NCBI GenBank assembly: GCA_963782345.1
Contig: CAWAJF010000014.1
Span: forward strand, 1-64,000
DNA from: DASUPK01 sp963782345
GTDB lineage: Bacteria > Actinomycetota > Thermoleophilia > Solirubrobacterales > 70-9
DNA: 64,000 nt
Reading direction: 5' to 3'
Shown in pieces: positions 17,705-25,523 of the stretch. The translations under genes and the position numbers were made by a program. Numbering within the stretch: position 1 is the stretch's first letter; each line of letters starts with the position of its first letter. A model generated the notes under the pieces. That model did no database searches. It was not told the origin of the DNA and saw only the letters and a program-made list of their open reading frames with translations.

Positions 17705-18136
17705 TCAACCCGACGCCGACCACGGTAGCAGGGTCCCCGATCCGGACCGGGCGGTCCCGCTCAGTCCTGCTTCTCCGCTTCTTCCTCGGGGTTCACCCTC
17801 CAGCCGGGCCCGCGCCTTGCGGACGGCGAAGGTGGAGGTCCCGCAGGCCTTCGCGATCCGGTTGTCCTCGCGGGTCGGATCACGCTTGATCTCGAACTCG
17901 ATCCGGGCGTGCGAGCGCATCTGGAGGCGCTTCTGATTGGGGGTGCCCTCGTCGACGCCCTCCAGGCCCGCCTCGCCGGCCATGTCGCGGCGGCAGGACA
18001 GGCAGAAGAGCTCGCCATCCTCCTCGGACCAGGTGGCCGGCAGGCCGGTGTTCTCGAAGTCGGGCGCGAACGAGACGGTCACCTCGCAGCGAGAGCAGGT
18101 CCAGGTGTTGGGGGCCGTGGAGGCGGGGTTCGGCAC
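17705..18136 (-). CDS. Zinc-ribbon plus helix-turn-helix protein, copy A
   Basis: About 143 residues, not in a family I can name. N-terminus WTCSRCEVTVSF and later LFCLSCRRDMAG give two C-x2-C pairs about 30 residues apart, a zinc ribbon. The middle part contains RSHARIEFEIKRDP, then EDNRIAKACGTSTFAVRKAR, which reads like a recognition-type helix-turn-helix. A poorly conserved tail follows. It is clearly related to the protein at 19137-19502 (same order and spacing of Cys pairs, IxFEIKRxP and DNRIAK). Start GTG 18136 (TTG 18139 is alternative). Divergent from the flippase-like gene at 18196. Sequence-specific DNA binding is inferred. Confidence 0.75.
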   Translation of the reverse strand: MPNPASTAPNTWTCSRCEVTVSFAPDFENTGLPATWSEEDGELFCLSCRRDMAGEAGLEGVDEGTPNQKRLQMRSHARIEFEIKRDPTREDNRIAKACGTSTFAVRKARARLEGEPRGRSGEAGLSGTARSGSGTLLPWSASG

Positions 18137-18195
18137 CAACCCAGTGTAGGGACCGCCCAGGAGGGCTAGGCTGGTCCTTCAATGAAACGACACCC

Positions 18196-19140
18196 TTGAT
18201 CCGCGCGAGGGTGGCGGCGGCTCGCTCGCTGGTTCGCCGACACCCCACGATGGTCAGCCTCGGCGGCGGAATGTTGGTTGCGGTCGCACTCGCGATCGGG
18301 CTCGCAGGCCACGGCCATGACTTCATCGTCGCCCTCGGCTCCGCGCCCTACTGGGTGCTCGGCGCCGCCGTCGCCCTGCATGTCCTCTGGCTGCTCGCTC
18401 GTAGCGAGGCCTGGAGCGTCTGCATCGGCGCAGCCGGCGGCCACGTCCCGCGCCGGCGGCTCTATCAGGCATCGAGTCTCGGCTATCTGGGGAACATCTT
18501 CAACGGGCAGTTCGGGCTCGCGGTGCGGATCGCCGCGCTGCGCCGCTCGGCGCCGCGCGAGTGCCCGCGCGCCCCGGTGCTGCTCGCCGCCGAGCTGCCG
18601 ATCGTGGTCGTCGAAGCGGGGCTGGCCGCGATCTGCTCATTCACCCTCGTCGGTCCCCTCGGCATCCCCTGGTGGGTTCCGCTTGTCGCCTTCGTCGCGA
18701 TGGCCGCGGTGATGGGCGGTATGCAGCGAATCGCGCGCCACCGCCGAGAGGGATTCTGGACCGGGATCGCCGTGCTGCGCGGGATGCGCGGCCGCAGCCG
18801 GATCATCGCCCTGGTCTGCGTCGCGGTGGTGCTGCAGATCGCCCGCAACTGGCTGCTCCTCAACTGGAGCGGCGTCGACGCGTCGGTGCTCGACTCGACC
18901 GCGCTGCTGATCGGGCTGGCCGTCGTCGGCCTCTTCCCGATCGGCCCGAGCCTGGGCGCCGCCACGGCGGTCCTCATCCTCGGCACCAACGGGGTGGCGG
19001 CCGAGGCCGCCGCCGGCGCGCTGCTGACGGCGACCGCCGCGGCCGGAGCGCTCTGCTTCGCGAGCTGGGCGGTGGTGGACCGGCTCTGGCTGCGCCGCAG
19101 CGCTGCCGGCGCTTCGGGGCTCGCGGCCCCCGCCGCCTAG
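18196..19140 (+). CDS. Lysylphosphatidylglycerol synthase TM-region-like (flippase-like) membrane protein
   Basis: A 314-residue inner-membrane protein with about eight hydrophobic segments, matching the membrane part of MprF-type proteins (UPF0104/LPG synthase TM family), which flip or present lipids. Sequence signs include SLGYLGNIFNGQFGLAVRIAALRR near residue 95 (a patch of Asn/Gly with positive residues, typical of the family) and LFPIGPSLGAATAV near residue 235. No catalytic aminoacyl-transfer domain is attached. TTG 18196 is the start; the weak codon lies 57 nt after the divergent copy A gene. The stop overlaps that of copy B (CTAG shared). Substrate unknown. Confidence 0.78.
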   Translation: MIRARVAAARSLVRRHPTMVSLGGGMLVAVALAIGLAGHGHDFIVALGSAPYWVLGAAVALHVLWLLARSEAWSVCIGAAGGHVPRRRLYQASSLGYLGNIFNGQFGLAVRIAALRRSAPRECPRAPVLLAAELPIVVVEAGLAAICSFTLVGPLGIPWWVPLVAFVAMAAVMGGMQRIARHRREGFWTGIAVLRGMRGRSRIIALVCVAVVLQIARNWLLLNWSGVDASVLDSTALLIGLAVVGLFPIGPSLGAATAVLILGTNGVAAEAAAGALLTATAAAGALCFASWAVVDRLWLRRSAAGASGLAAPAA

Positions 19141-19502
19141 GTGGCCGGTCGCCTGGACTGCAGCCCGAGCCGGACCCGCGACGCCTGAACCGCCTTCAGG
19201 GACGTGTGGCACGTCTTGGCGATCCGGTTGTCCTGGCGCTCGGGCGTGCGCTTGATCTCGAAGTCGATCCGGCCGCGCGACTCGACCCGCCTGCGTTGGT
19301 CAGCCGTCGCCTCGAGGTCGAGCCCGGCCGCGGCGGCCTCCCCCGCCATCTCGCGGCGGCAGCCGAGGCAGTAGAGATCCCCCCGATCCTTGATCCAGGT
19401 TCCAGGCAGCTCCGGCCGCTCCACGTCAGCCGTCCAGCTGACGGTCACCTCGCAGCGCGTGCAAGTCCAATCGGCCGCGGGGGCACTCCTCGTCTCGGGC
19501 AT
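19137..19502 (-). CDS. Zinc-ribbon plus helix-turn-helix protein, copy B
   Basis: A 121-residue paralogue of the protein at 17705-18136. WTCTRCEVTVSW and LYCLGCRREMAG form the two C-x2-C pairs; RGRIDFEIKRTPERQDNRIAK and SLKAVQASRVRLG supply the HTH-like part. It ends convergently on the flippase-like gene, sharing a CTAG in which both stop codons lie. Start ATG 19502 is clear. Role unknown; the two copies bracket the membrane gene, so they may regulate it or each other. Copy A has a longer C-terminal tail. Confidence 0.75.
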   Translation of the reverse strand: MPETRSAPAADWTCTRCEVTVSWTADVERPELPGTWIKDRGDLYCLGCRREMAGEAAAAGLDLEATADQRRRVESRGRIDFEIKRTPERQDNRIAKTCHTSLKAVQASRVRLGLQSRRPAT

Positions 19503-19589
19503 ATAGCCACCTTCCAGCCCTCTGTGCTGGTTCGCGCGAGGGAAGAGGGAGAGAGCCGACGGGCGAATGCTCTCTACCCAGGGTACCTC

Positions 19590-20495
19590 CTAATCCTGCC
19601 ACCGCTCCAGCGAGCGCCGGAGGGTCGCCGCGAACGGCATCGGATCGATCCCAAAGGGATCCGCGCCGCTCGGATCGGTGACGACGGTCGGGGTGGACAG
19701 CCCCTCGATCAGCGGACGCGCGACCCCGGCGTCCACCGGGGTGACCAGGCCGATCCAGAGCGAGGAGAGCCAGGGCGTCAGGAACGGGACCGGCACCTTC
19801 GCCCGGCGGCGAACGCCGAGCGCGTCGGCCATCTCGTCCAGCATGTCTCCGTACGCGAGCACGTCGGGGCCGCCGACCTGCACCTCCCGGCCCGCGGAGC
19901 TCTCCACGTCGGGGGCGGCCGCCAGATACGCGACCACGTCGTCGATTCCGATCGGCTGGGTCGGAGTGGCAAGCCAGGCGGGCGCGATCATCACCGGCAG
20001 GCGCTTGACCAGATAGCGGAGCGTCCGGAAGGACTCGCTCTCCGGGCCCACCACCATTCCCGCGCGGAAGTAGGTGAGCGGCGGGCCATGCTCCGCGAGG
20101 ATCTCGGCCGTCCGCTGACGGCTCCCGAGATGCGCCGAGCTCGGATCGTCGCCGAGGCCGCCCAGATAGACGACCCTGCCGATCCCCTCCTCCGACGCCA
20201 TCCGCGCGAAGTTGCCGGCGGCGCGCGCATCGCGCTCGGCGAAGTCCGCCCCGCCGCCGCGCCCCATCGAGTGGACGAGGTAATAGGCGATCTCGACGCC
20301 CTCGCCGGCGCCGCCGAGGCTCGCGGCGTCGAGGACGTCGCCCTCAACCAGCTCGATCCCGTGCTCGGCGAGGGGCCGGGCCCTCTCCATGTCGCGGACG
20401 AGGCAGCGAACCCGCCAGCCGCGTTCGGCGAGCTCGCGCGCCAGCCGCCCGCCGATGAAGCCAGTCGCCCCGGTGACCAGTGCTCTGCGCGACAA
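19590..20495 (-). CDS. NAD(P)-binding atypical short-chain dehydrogenase (NmrA/TMR-like)
   Basis: A 301-residue Rossmann protein. N-terminus ALVTGATGFIGGRLA is the G-x-x-G-x-x-G dinucleotide-binding loop, followed by CLVRD (NADP-type basic residue) and VEGDVLD. A YLVHSMG segment and YFRAGMVVGP replace the classical Y-x3-K, as in NmrA-like and complex-I-associated members, so catalysis is uncertain; a redox sensor or an isomerase/reductase is possible. TTG 20495 start, 8 nt after the stop of the upstream ThDP enzyme, so the two form an operon. Substrate unknown. Confidence 0.82.
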   Translation of the reverse strand: MSRRALVTGATGFIGGRLARELAERGWRVRCLVRDMERARPLAEHGIELVEGDVLDAASLGGAGEGVEIAYYLVHSMGRGGGADFAERDARAAGNFARMASEEGIGRVVYLGGLGDDPSSAHLGSRQRTAEILAEHGPPLTYFRAGMVVGPESESFRTLRYLVKRLPVMIAPAWLATPTQPIGIDDVVAYLAAAPDVESSAGREVQVGGPDVLAYGDMLDEMADALGVRRRAKVPVPFLTPWLSSLWIGLVTPVDAGVARPLIEGLSTPTVVTDPSGADPFGIDPMPFAATLRRSLERWQD

Positions 20496-20503
20496 GGTCC
20501 CGG

Positions 20504-22147
20504 CTAGGCCAGGTTCGCGCGGCGCGGGTAGACGACCTCGGGATCGGTGAGGACGTTCACCAGCGCCGGCTTGCCTGACGCGAAGGCGCGCTCGAGCGCC
20601 GGGCGAAGCTCGTCGGGGGTGCGGACCAGCTCGCCGTGGCAGCCGAGGGCCGAGACGACCTCGTCGTATCGGGTCTCGGGCCGCAGCTCGGCGGCCAGCG
20701 AGTAGCCGTAGAGGAACTTCATCGGGTGATGCTCGAGGGCCCAGATGCCGTTGTTCCCCATCACCGCGACGATCGGCAGGTTGTGGCGGGCCATCGTGTC
20801 GAACTCCATCCCCGAGAAGCCGAAGGCGCCGTCGCCGAGCAGCAGGCAGACCTGTCGCTCCGGGTGGGCGAGCTTCGCGCCGATCGCCTGGCCGGGGCCC
20901 GCGCCGAGGCAGCCGTACGGGCCGGGGTCCATCCAGGTGCCCGGCTCCCAGGTCTCCCAGACGCGGCCGGCGAAGCTGACGAAGTCCCCGCCGTCGCCGA
21001 CCACGATCGCGTCGCGATCGAGGAAGTCGCCGAGCTCCTTGTAGACCCGCATCGGGTGGAGCGGGGAGCGGTCGTCCTCGAGCGTCTCCTGCTCCTCGGC
21101 TCGCTTCTCGGTCTCGACCGTCCTCAGCCGGTTGACCCAGGCGGACGTCCGCTGCGGATCGGCCGGCACCGACTCGCGAATCGCGGTCAGCGTGGCGCCG
21201 ATGTCGCCGGCGAGGGCGAAGTCGGGCCGGCGCGTCTTCTCGAGCTTCGAGGGCGCGAAGTCGAGCTGGATCAGCGTCGCCTCCTCGCCGATCGCGGCGC
21301 CGAAGCCGAGGCGGAAGTCGAGCGGAACCCCGATCACCAGGGCGACGTCACAGCCCTTCAGCCCCTCCCCGCGCGCGCGGGCGAAGTAGAGCTCGTGGTC
21401 CGGCGGGAGGCAGCCGCGACCGAGGCCGTTCAGGAAGACGGGAATGCCGAGCGCCTCCGCCAGCTCCCGGAGCTCGGCTTCGGCGCTCGCCCAGTAGAGG
21501 TTGGATCCGCCCATGATCGCCGGGCGCTCCGCCTCGGCCAGCAGCTTCGCGACTCGCCCGGCGCCCTCCGCGGGGCGGTCGGACTGCGCGGGGGGATCCG
21601 GGATCTCGGGCTCGGCCTCGGAGAAGACGACGTCGAGCGGGTAGTCGACGAAGGTCGGGCCAAGCGGCGCGGTGGCGGCGGTGTCGATCGCCTCGGCGGT
21701 GGTCCGGGCGATCTTCGCCGGGTCCTTCACCGTCTGCGCGGACTTGACCAGCGGTTCCACGAAGGGCAGGTGATCGATCTCCTGGAGCGATCCCATCCCC
21801 CACCTCATCTCCGGCGCGCGGCCGCCGAGGGCGACCAGCGGCACCCCGTCGGCCTGCGCGGAGGCGATCGCGCTCATCCCGTTGGTGACTCCGCAGCCGG
21901 CGGTGAGCGCACAGATCCCGGGCTCGCGGGTCGCCTTGGCCCAGCCGATCGCGGCGAAGGCGGCCGACTGCTCGTGGCGGGTGTCGATCACGTCGATGCC
22001 CTCGGCCTTGCAGCCGTCGTAGATCGAGAAGAGGTGCCCGCCGGAGAGAGTGAAGAGCTTGGTCGCGCCGCGGCTGCGCATCGCCTGGGCGACCAGCCGG
22101 CCACCGTGAACCGCCGTCGTCTCCTCGACCTGATCTGGCGTTGCCAT
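20504..22147 (-). CDS. Thiamine diphosphate-dependent enzyme, acetolactate synthase/oxalyl-CoA decarboxylase-like
   Basis: A 547-residue three-domain ThDP enzyme. N-terminal PYR domain: TLSGGHLFSIYDG and DTRHEQSAAFAA supply the conserved catalytic Glu. A central domain has Rossmann-like VIGVPLDFRLGFG. C-terminal PP domain: LLGDGAFGFSGMEFDT followed by GNNGIW gives the GDG-x25-NN motif binding Mg2+ and ThDP. ATG 22147 (MATPDQV) is chosen; an upstream extension to 22450 adds a Pro/Arg-rich peptide and runs across the palindromic region. Co-operonic with the NAD(P)-binding protein downstream. The reaction (acetolactate, oxalyl-CoA, benzaldehyde lyase or similar) cannot be settled from motifs; no ilvN follows, so a role in branched-chain synthesis is less likely. 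Confidence 0.85.
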   Translation of the reverse strand: MATPDQVEETTAVHGGRLVAQAMRSRGATKLFTLSGGHLFSIYDGCKAEGIDVIDTRHEQSAAFAAIGWAKATREPGICALTAGCGVTNGMSAIASAQADGVPLVALGGRAPEMRWGMGSLQEIDHLPFVEPLVKSAQTVKDPAKIARTTAEAIDTAATAPLGPTFVDYPLDVVFSEAEPEIPDPPAQSDRPAEGAGRVAKLLAEAERPAIMGGSNLYWASAEAELRELAEALGIPVFLNGLGRGCLPPDHELYFARARGEGLKGCDVALVIGVPLDFRLGFGAAIGEEATLIQLDFAPSKLEKTRRPDFALAGDIGATLTAIRESVPADPQRTSAWVNRLRTVETEKRAEEQETLEDDRSPLHPMRVYKELGDFLDRDAIVVGDGGDFVSFAGRVWETWEPGTWMDPGPYGCLGAGPGQAIGAKLAHPERQVCLLLGDGAFGFSGMEFDTMARHNLPIVAVMGNNGIWALEHHPMKFLYGYSLAAELRPETRYDEVVSALGCHGELVRTPDELRPALERAFASGKPALVNVLTDPEVVYPRRANLA

Positions 22148-22477
22148 TCGCGGCGAGATTACTCGCTCGGGAGAAGGCCCAGGTGTCCGTGGCGCCGCCG
22201 CCCTGCCGTGAAGCTCCAGCCGGCCTTGGCGCATCTGGACGCCTCCGTAGGCCATGCGGCCGTAGTTATCCCGGCGGTGCTGAGCGCGGGCCGGAATCGG
22301 GCAGTGATTTCCCCTACGTATACGTAGGGGATTTACCGAATTGCGGGGTGGCGCGGAGGCGGCCAGGTAGCCGATAGTGACCGGACAGCCTGGGGGACCA
22401 GGATGCAGGGGGTTCGTGGGTCGCCGCCTCCCGGATGGGCGGCGGCCCACTGACTTGGCCCCGGCCGCCCCTTTCCC
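22148..22477. other. Intergenic region of about 330 nt containing a perfect palindrome
   Basis: No gene is supported here. It lies upstream of the ThDP enzyme and downstream of the membrane cyclase, both on the minus strand, so it should hold the promoter of the ThDP operon and the end of the cyclase transcript. The only strong signal is the 20-bp palindrome at 22311-22330. The rest is GC-rich with no evident hairpin plus U-tract. Confidence 0.6.
22311..22330. promoter_or_regulatory. Perfect 20-bp palindrome, candidate operator
   Basis: CCCCTACGTATACGTAGGGG is its own reverse complement over all 20 bases. It is AT-rich at the centre inside a GC-rich region and sits about 165 nt upstream of the ThDP enzyme start. 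The TACGTA half-sites suggest a dimeric regulator of the LuxR/FixJ or TetR/MarR kind. It is followed by an A/T-rich stretch but no T-run, so a terminator is less likely. Confidence 0.6.
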
Positions 22478-24175
22478 CTAGGCGCCGGGCAGCGTGTGGG
22501 TGCTGCCGAGGCCGCGCTCCTGGCTGGTGCCGGCCCGCCCCACCCCGGGGCCCGGACGAGCGCGGCGGCCCAAGCCGTCACCCGGAACCGGCGCGCGCCC
22601 GAGGCCGCCGACCACCGGATCGCCGAGCGGGTCGTTGACGTCGGCGCCCGGGCCGGTCGGTTGCGCGACGGGCACCAGCGGCGCGAACAGCTCGACCCGG
22701 CGGTCGTAGCCGCGGATCTCGCGCTCGCCGCGCGGCTCGACCTCGATCGTCTCGGAGAGCAGGGCGCGCGTCGCCCCAGTGATCAGCACGGGGTCGCCAG
22801 TCTCCCGAGTCGCCGATTCCACTCGGGAGGCGAGGTTGACGGCGTCGCCGATCACGCTGAACGAGAGGCGGCCCGCGCCCCCGATCGATCCGGCGACGAC
22901 GTTGCCGGAGTTGACGCCGATCCCGACCTCGAAGCCTCCGGGCTTGCGGCTGTTGATCGTCCGCGCCAGCTCCACCGCGCACTGCACCGCGCGATCGGCG
23001 TGCTGCGGCACCTGCTCGGGAGCGCCGAAGACGGCCAGCACCGCATCCCCGATGAACTGGTCGATGTGGCCGCGATGCCGGGCGACGATCGGGACGATGC
23101 ACTCGAAGAGCTCGTTCAGCCGGGCCACGACCTCGGGGGCGTCGGCCTCGGCCGCCACCGTCGTGAAGTCGCGGACGTCGCAGAAGACCAGCGAGACCTC
23201 GACCTCCTGGCCGTGCGGCTGGAAGTCCTCGTTGATCAGGTGCGTGGCCACCTCCTCGTCGAGATAGGTGCCGAACGCTTCGCGCAGCCGCTCGCGCTCG
23301 GCGAGTCTGTCGACCATCTGGTTGAAGGCGGCGGAGAGCTCCCCGAACTCATCCGAGGTCGTGACGGGGACGTGCTCGTCGAAGCGGCCCTGGCGGATCC
23401 GCTCGGTGGCGGCCTCCAGGTCCTCGACGGGTCGCAGGATCGATCGCGAGAGCAGCACCGTCAGCTCGAAGCTGATGGTGAAGGAGACGAAGAGCGCAAT
23501 CAGCACGTTGATTCCGAGCGCGTCGGCCCCGCCGCCGTCCGAGGTGAGCGCGGCGACGACCACGCCGGTGATCACGTTGATCAGCGGCAGTGAGCCGAGC
23601 AGTTTGACGCGCAATGGCACCACGGGACGGTCGATCCTCACCGGCACCTCGAGCGCCTGGTTGATATCGAAGAGGATCGGCCGCATCGCCAGCTCGAGCG
23701 CGAGGTAGTGCAGGGTCGCCGCGTAGGCGACGGTGAGCAGCGCCGCAAAGCCGATCGGGAAGAAGGCGAGCCAGCTCAGGTCGAGGACCGCCATCGAGGC
23801 GACCACCGCGACCAGCGTGACGAGGATCGGGGCGAGGAAATCCCGGCGGATCAGCTGCATCGGCATGTTCACCGCCAGGTGCCAGGCCTCGACGTTCTGC
23901 TCCGAGGACCGCGCGCCGCCGATCCAGGCCTTCAACGGTCGCAGACGCTTCAGGACCCGGAAGAGCACGATCGCGATGGCGACCGCCGTCAAGCCGAGCG
24001 TAATCCCGAGGACCTTGATGAAGTCCCCACTCGAGACGGAGTAGTAGAAGCTGAAGAGGGCGACCGAGCCGGTGGCGATCAGAAACGCCGTCTGCAGCTC
24101 AACCGTCACGAAGACGGCCGGGTAGTGGCGCCCGAGCTTCTTGTACATCCAGGTGAGCGGGTGGGGATGGGACAT
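22478..24175 (-). CDS. Membrane adenylate/guanylate cyclase with HAMP domain
   Basis: A 565-residue class III cyclase making cAMP or cGMP from ATP/GTP. About six membrane helices (residues 20-270), a HAMP linker (SRSILRPVEDLEAATERIRQG and onward, about residues 275-330), then the catalytic domain: VFCDVRDFT (first metal Asp), FIGDAVLAVFG (second Asp), VIGDAVNLASRVES (transition-state Asn and Arg). VEVSLVFCDVRDF precedes, and RGHIDQFIGDA carries a Gln-type rather than Lys substrate residue, so the nucleotide preference is uncertain. The C-terminal tail after residue 530 is Gly/Pro-rich and unconserved. ATG 24175 start. It is 20 nt from the downstream end of the SDR gene, same strand, so possibly co-transcribed. 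Confidence 0.9.
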   Translation of the reverse strand: MSHPHPLTWMYKKLGRHYPAVFVTVELQTAFLIATGSVALFSFYYSVSSGDFIKVLGITLGLTAVAIAIVLFRVLKRLRPLKAWIGGARSSEQNVEAWHLAVNMPMQLIRRDFLAPILVTLVAVVASMAVLDLSWLAFFPIGFAALLTVAYAATLHYLALELAMRPILFDINQALEVPVRIDRPVVPLRVKLLGSLPLINVITGVVVAALTSDGGGADALGINVLIALFVSFTISFELTVLLSRSILRPVEDLEAATERIRQGRFDEHVPVTTSDEFGELSAAFNQMVDRLAERERLREAFGTYLDEEVATHLINEDFQPHGQEVEVSLVFCDVRDFTTVAAEADAPEVVARLNELFECIVPIVARHRGHIDQFIGDAVLAVFGAPEQVPQHADRAVQCAVELARTINSRKPGGFEVGIGVNSGNVVAGSIGGAGRLSFSVIGDAVNLASRVESATRETGDPVLITGATRALLSETIEVEPRGEREIRGYDRRVELFAPLVPVAQPTGPGADVNDPLGDPVVGGLGRAPVPGDGLGRRARPGPGVGRAGTSQERGLGSTHTLPGA

Positions 24176-24195
24176 GGGTAGCCCCCAATTGTCCC

Positions 24196-24849
24196 CTACA
24201 GCGCGGCGATCGCCTCCGCGACGGGTGTATCGCCGTTGAGCAGCTCGAATGACTTGCCGATCGCGTTGTCGGCGCGCAGCACCTCGGCGAGCACGAGCGC
24301 GACGTTGTCACGGCTCACCGACCCCGCCCCGCCGGGGCCATCGCCGAGGTCGACCTTGCCGGTGCCGGGATCGTCGGTCAGCCTGCCCGGACGGACGATC
24401 GTGTAGTCCAGGCCGCTCTCGGCGACGAACTTGTCCGCATCGGCCTTGGCCTCGTAATAGGGCTTCATCTCGTCCGACCAGCGCTCCGGATGGTTGACAC
24501 CGATCGCGCTCACGATCACGAAACGGCGAATCTCCTTGGCGATCGCGGCATCGACACACTTGACGGCACCGCCGTAGTCGACCGTGAGCTTGCGCGCCGG
24601 CCCGCTGCCCGGTCCCGCACCGGCGGCGAAGACGACCGCCTCGGCGCCCGCGAAGCCGTCGTCGATGTCGTCGACGTTCTCGATGTCGAGCACGATCGGC
24701 TCGACGCCGATCGCCTCGAGCTCGTCGGCCTGCTCGGTCTTGCGGATGATCCCGCGGGGGCTGTCGCCGCGCTCGGCGAGGATCCTCTCCAGCCGCATGG
24801 CGATCTTGCCGTGACCTCCGACGATGACGACGTTCACGGCCTCGACCAT
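24196..24849 (-). CDS. NAD(P)-binding oxidoreductase, NmrA/SDR-a type
   Basis: About 217 residues. VVIVGGHGKIAMRL is the dinucleotide-binding loop, followed by IIRKTEQADELEAIG (NADP discrimination), VDDIDDGFAGAEAVVFAAG, RFVIVSAIGVN and YTIVRPGRLTDDPG, the pattern of SDR-a/NmrA-like reductases such as YwnB-type proteins. ATG 24849 is preferred because any longer frame would run into the tRNA gene at 24886-24969. GTG 24837 is another candidate. Substrate unknown. It is followed by the membrane cyclase, 20 nt downstream. Confidence 0.85.
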   Translation of the reverse strand: MVEAVNVVIVGGHGKIAMRLERILAERGDSPRGIIRKTEQADELEAIGVEPIVLDIENVDDIDDGFAGAEAVVFAAGAGPGSGPARKLTVDYGGAVKCVDAAIAKEIRRFVIVSAIGVNHPERWSDEMKPYYEAKADADKFVAESGLDYTIVRPGRLTDDPGTGKVDLGDGPGGAGSVSRDNVALVLAEVLRADNAIGKSFELLNGDTPVAEAIAAL

Positions 24850-24885
24850 ACCCGGCGAGGCGCGACAAGATGCACGAGGAGGGAG

Positions 24886-24969
24886 TGCCGGGGGTGGGAT
24901 TCGAACCCACATGCCCCGAAGGGCCACGGATTTTAAGTCCGCTGCCTAGACCGTTTTGGCCACCCCGGC
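24886..24969 (-). tRNA. tRNA-Leu, anticodon UAA
   Basis: Eighty-four nt cloverleaf on the minus strand. Acceptor arm GCCGGGG pairs with CCCCGGC, discriminator A. Anticodon loop CTTAAAA closed by GGA/TCC gives anticodon TAA. Long variable arm with GGCCC and GGGGC around TTCG is the class II form of tRNA-Leu. T arm GTGGGTTCGAATCCCAC is standard. CCA is not encoded. Lies between the SDR gene and marR. Confidence 0.95.
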
Positions 24970-25008
24970 AGGGATGCTTCGCGCCGAGGGCTGGTCGCCG
25001 CGCGACCG

Positions 25009-25449
25009 CTAAGCCGAGATCGCGAGCGAGTGGTCCTCGAGCGCCTTGGCTAAGAGCTCCCGGAGCTGGTCGCGCTCGGCGCGGTCGAGCTTGCCGAGCA
25101 CCTCGTCCTCGAGTGTCTCCAGCTCGTGCTCTGCCCTCTGGAGGGACTTACGGCCCTTGGGGGTGATCTCGACGATGTGCCGGCGGCGATCCTCGGGATC
25201 CCGCTTCCGCGCGATCAGGCCCGTTTCCTCGAGGCCGTTCAGCAGGATCACGCAGTTGTTGGCGTCCATCATCATCGTCTCGGCCAGGTTCTGCTGGGTG
25301 GCCCGGCCGGACTCGCGCAGATAGACGAGCGCGACGAACTCCTTGATCTTGATCCCGATCAGATCGGGAACGGCGAGCCGGGCGACGACGCGCGAGAGGC
25401 GTGTCAGGAGATTCATCGATCCGGCTACCGATGGGGCTTGGGTGTTCAT
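25009..25449 (-). CDS. MarR family winged-helix transcriptional regulator
   Basis: A 146-residue regulator. Central wHTH: KEFVALVYLRESGRATQQNLAE then the recognition helix around DANNCVILLNGLEETGLIARK and the wing RDPEDRRRHIVEIT, the usual MarR order. It is divergent from the MFS exporter at 25524, with 74 nt between the starts, and most likely represses both. Start ATG 25449 has GGGAGAGAG directly upstream; a TTG 12 nt earlier is less likely. The ligand is unknown; a drug-like compound is expected from the exporter. Confidence 0.9.
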   Translation of the reverse strand: MNTQAPSVAGSMNLLTRLSRVVARLAVPDLIGIKIKEFVALVYLRESGRATQQNLAETMMMDANNCVILLNGLEETGLIARKRDPEDRRRHIVEITPKGRKSLQRAEHELETLEDEVLGKLDRAERDQLRELLAKALEDHSLAISA

Positions 25450-25477
25450 CTCTCTCCCCAATCGTAGCCTGCTTTCC

Positions 25478-25514
25478 AGATAATCCTTGACAGCAAGATA
25501 ATCCTCGATAGAGT
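25478..25514 (+). promoter_or_regulatory. Promoter of the MFS exporter with direct-repeat operator
   Basis: TTGACA at 25487-25492 and TAGAGT at 25509-25514, 16 nt apart, form a sigma-70-like promoter for the exporter GTG at 25524; the expected start leaves a very short or no leader. AGATAATCCT occurs at 25478-25487 and again at 25496-25505 (18-nt period), overlapping the -35 element and spacer: a likely MarR-binding arrangement. Confidence 0.6.
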
Positions 25515-25523
25515 GATGATCCA

